This document shows positions 63,676-64,000 of a stretch of DNA of 64,000 bases, piece after piece. Position 1 is the first letter of the stretch; every line of letters starts with the position of its first letter. The position numbers and the translations under genes were made by a program. The notes under the pieces were generated by a model that searched no databases, was not told where the DNA came from, and saw nothing but the letters and a program-made list of their open reading frames with translations. Origin of the DNA: Methylophilaceae bacterium 11 (lineage in GTDB: Bacteria > Pseudomonadota > Gammaproteobacteria > Burkholderiales > Methylophilaceae); NCBI GenBank assembly GCA_000525025.1, contig JCKJ01000001.1, positions 992,001 to 1,056,000 on the forward strand. Reading direction: 5' to 3'.

Positions 63676-64000
63676 TGTTGCGTATTGCATTGGGAATAGA
63701 ATACAACGGCGCGCATTATTGCGGGTGGCAAAGCCAGCCGAACCAAAAAGCAGTGCAGGATGCATTGGAGCAGGCGATTCAGAAGATTGCCACGCACCCG
63801 ATACGTGTGCATGCTGCTGGCCGTACTGATACTGGCGTACACGCATTGATGCAGGTAGTGCATTTTGAGACGTCAACACTAAGGCCGCTCACGGCTTGGG
63901 TACGCGGTGTCAATGCACATTTACCAGATACGGTGCGCGTGCTTTGGTCGTGCGAAGTAGATGAAGCCTTTCATGCAAGGTTTTCGGCCATACAACGTAG
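63675..64000 (+). CDS. truA: tRNA pseudouridine(38-40) synthase TruA, partial (N-terminal part)
   Basis: Makes pseudouridine at positions 38-40 of tRNA anticodon arms. About 108 residues are present before the window ends. The opening RIALGIEYNGAHYCGWQSQP and the catalytic aspartate in AAGRTDTGVHA near residue 52 identify it. The start is GTG 63675 overlapping the preceding stop, or TTG 63678; both precede the same conserved residues. Its position after asd-fimV is typical of the leu-asd-fimV-truA region. Confidence 0.94.
   Translation, partial: MLRIALGIEYNGAHYCGWQSQPNQKAVQDALEQAIQKIATHPIRVHAAGRTDTGVHALMQVVHFETSTLRPLTAWVRGVNAHLPDTVRVLWSCEVDEAFHARFSAIQR

Noticed and set aside
1-64000. Prophage, IS element, CRISPR array or defence island
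   Set aside because: Read through for transposase, integrase, cas and repeat-spacer patterns; none seen, and gene content and order are chromosomal housekeeping throughout.

Overview
The window reads as a contiguous piece of chromosome from a methylotrophic betaproteobacterium, most probably of the family Methylophilaceae (Methylotenera or Methylophilus type). The main evidence is an fhcBADC operon for the formyltransferase/hydrolase complex of the tetrahydromethanopterin (H4MPT) formaldehyde-oxidation pathway. A second cluster next to purA encodes archaeal-like methanofuran/H4MPT biosynthesis proteins: a DmrB/AfpA-type flavoprotein, a dihydropteroate-synthase-like protein, a DUF447 protein and MfnB. 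Housekeeping gene order (bamD/rluD divergent, hfq-hflX-hflK-hflC-hisZ-purA, leuC-entericidin-leuD-leuB-asd-fimV-truA) is betaproteobacterial. I saw no prophage, insertion sequence, CRISPR array or tRNA gene. The genus is inference.

Layout. 1-936 (minus): rlmN (cut by the window edge) and ndk. 1248-6335: fhcB, fhcA, fhcD, fhcC and an HPP-family membrane protein. 6393-13918: trhO, an unknown 205-aa protein, bamD (minus), rluD, pgeF, a ZIP metal transporter, rimO and a family-2 glycosyltransferase. 13935-16058 (minus): two poorly characterised genes, the larger possibly PilZ-like. 16226-23995: gltX, hfq, hflX, hflK, hflC, a DUF2065 gene, hisZ, purA. 23988-27279: the cofactor-biosynthesis cluster. 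27375-31343: an OmpA-type porin, then mtaD-like, ubiG and a Gph/MupP-like phosphatase. 31417-34310 (minus): recR, ybaB, dnaX and the 4.5S SRP RNA.

34535-47401 is a motility and signalling block. It holds a diguanylate cyclase, a PAS histidine kinase, a NarL-type regulator behind a near-perfect sigma-54 promoter, flagellin behind two tandem sigma-28 promoters, then flaG, fliD, fliS, fliT, a FliK-like gene and a detached FlhB C-terminal domain gene. PPK2 and a second NarL-family kinase/regulator pair follow. 47415-50158 (minus) holds a lipoprotein, an EamA permease and a Rieske oxygenase. 50440-54844 has a 34-aa membrane peptide, a PuuD-like membrane protein, argD-argF-argG and ppnP. 54946-64000 has yajQ, leuC, entericidin, leuD, leuB, asd, fimV, an EcfT/CbiQ-like membrane protein and the start of truA.

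How they work together. FhcABCD hydrolyses the formyl group passed from formyl-H4MPT through a methanofuran-type carrier to formate. The second cluster plausibly makes the pterin and furan cofactors, and its first gene overlaps purA, the adenylosuccinate synthetase gene. The motility block combines c-di-GMP synthesis, two-component signalling and late flagellar filament genes. The arginine and leucine blocks are ordinary biosynthetic operons. The least explained items are the 558-aa PilZ-like protein and its 108-aa neighbour, the 205-aa protein after trhO, the 34-aa/PuuD-like pair with an operator-like inverted repeat, and a roughly 66-bp imperfect palindrome between ppnP and yajQ.
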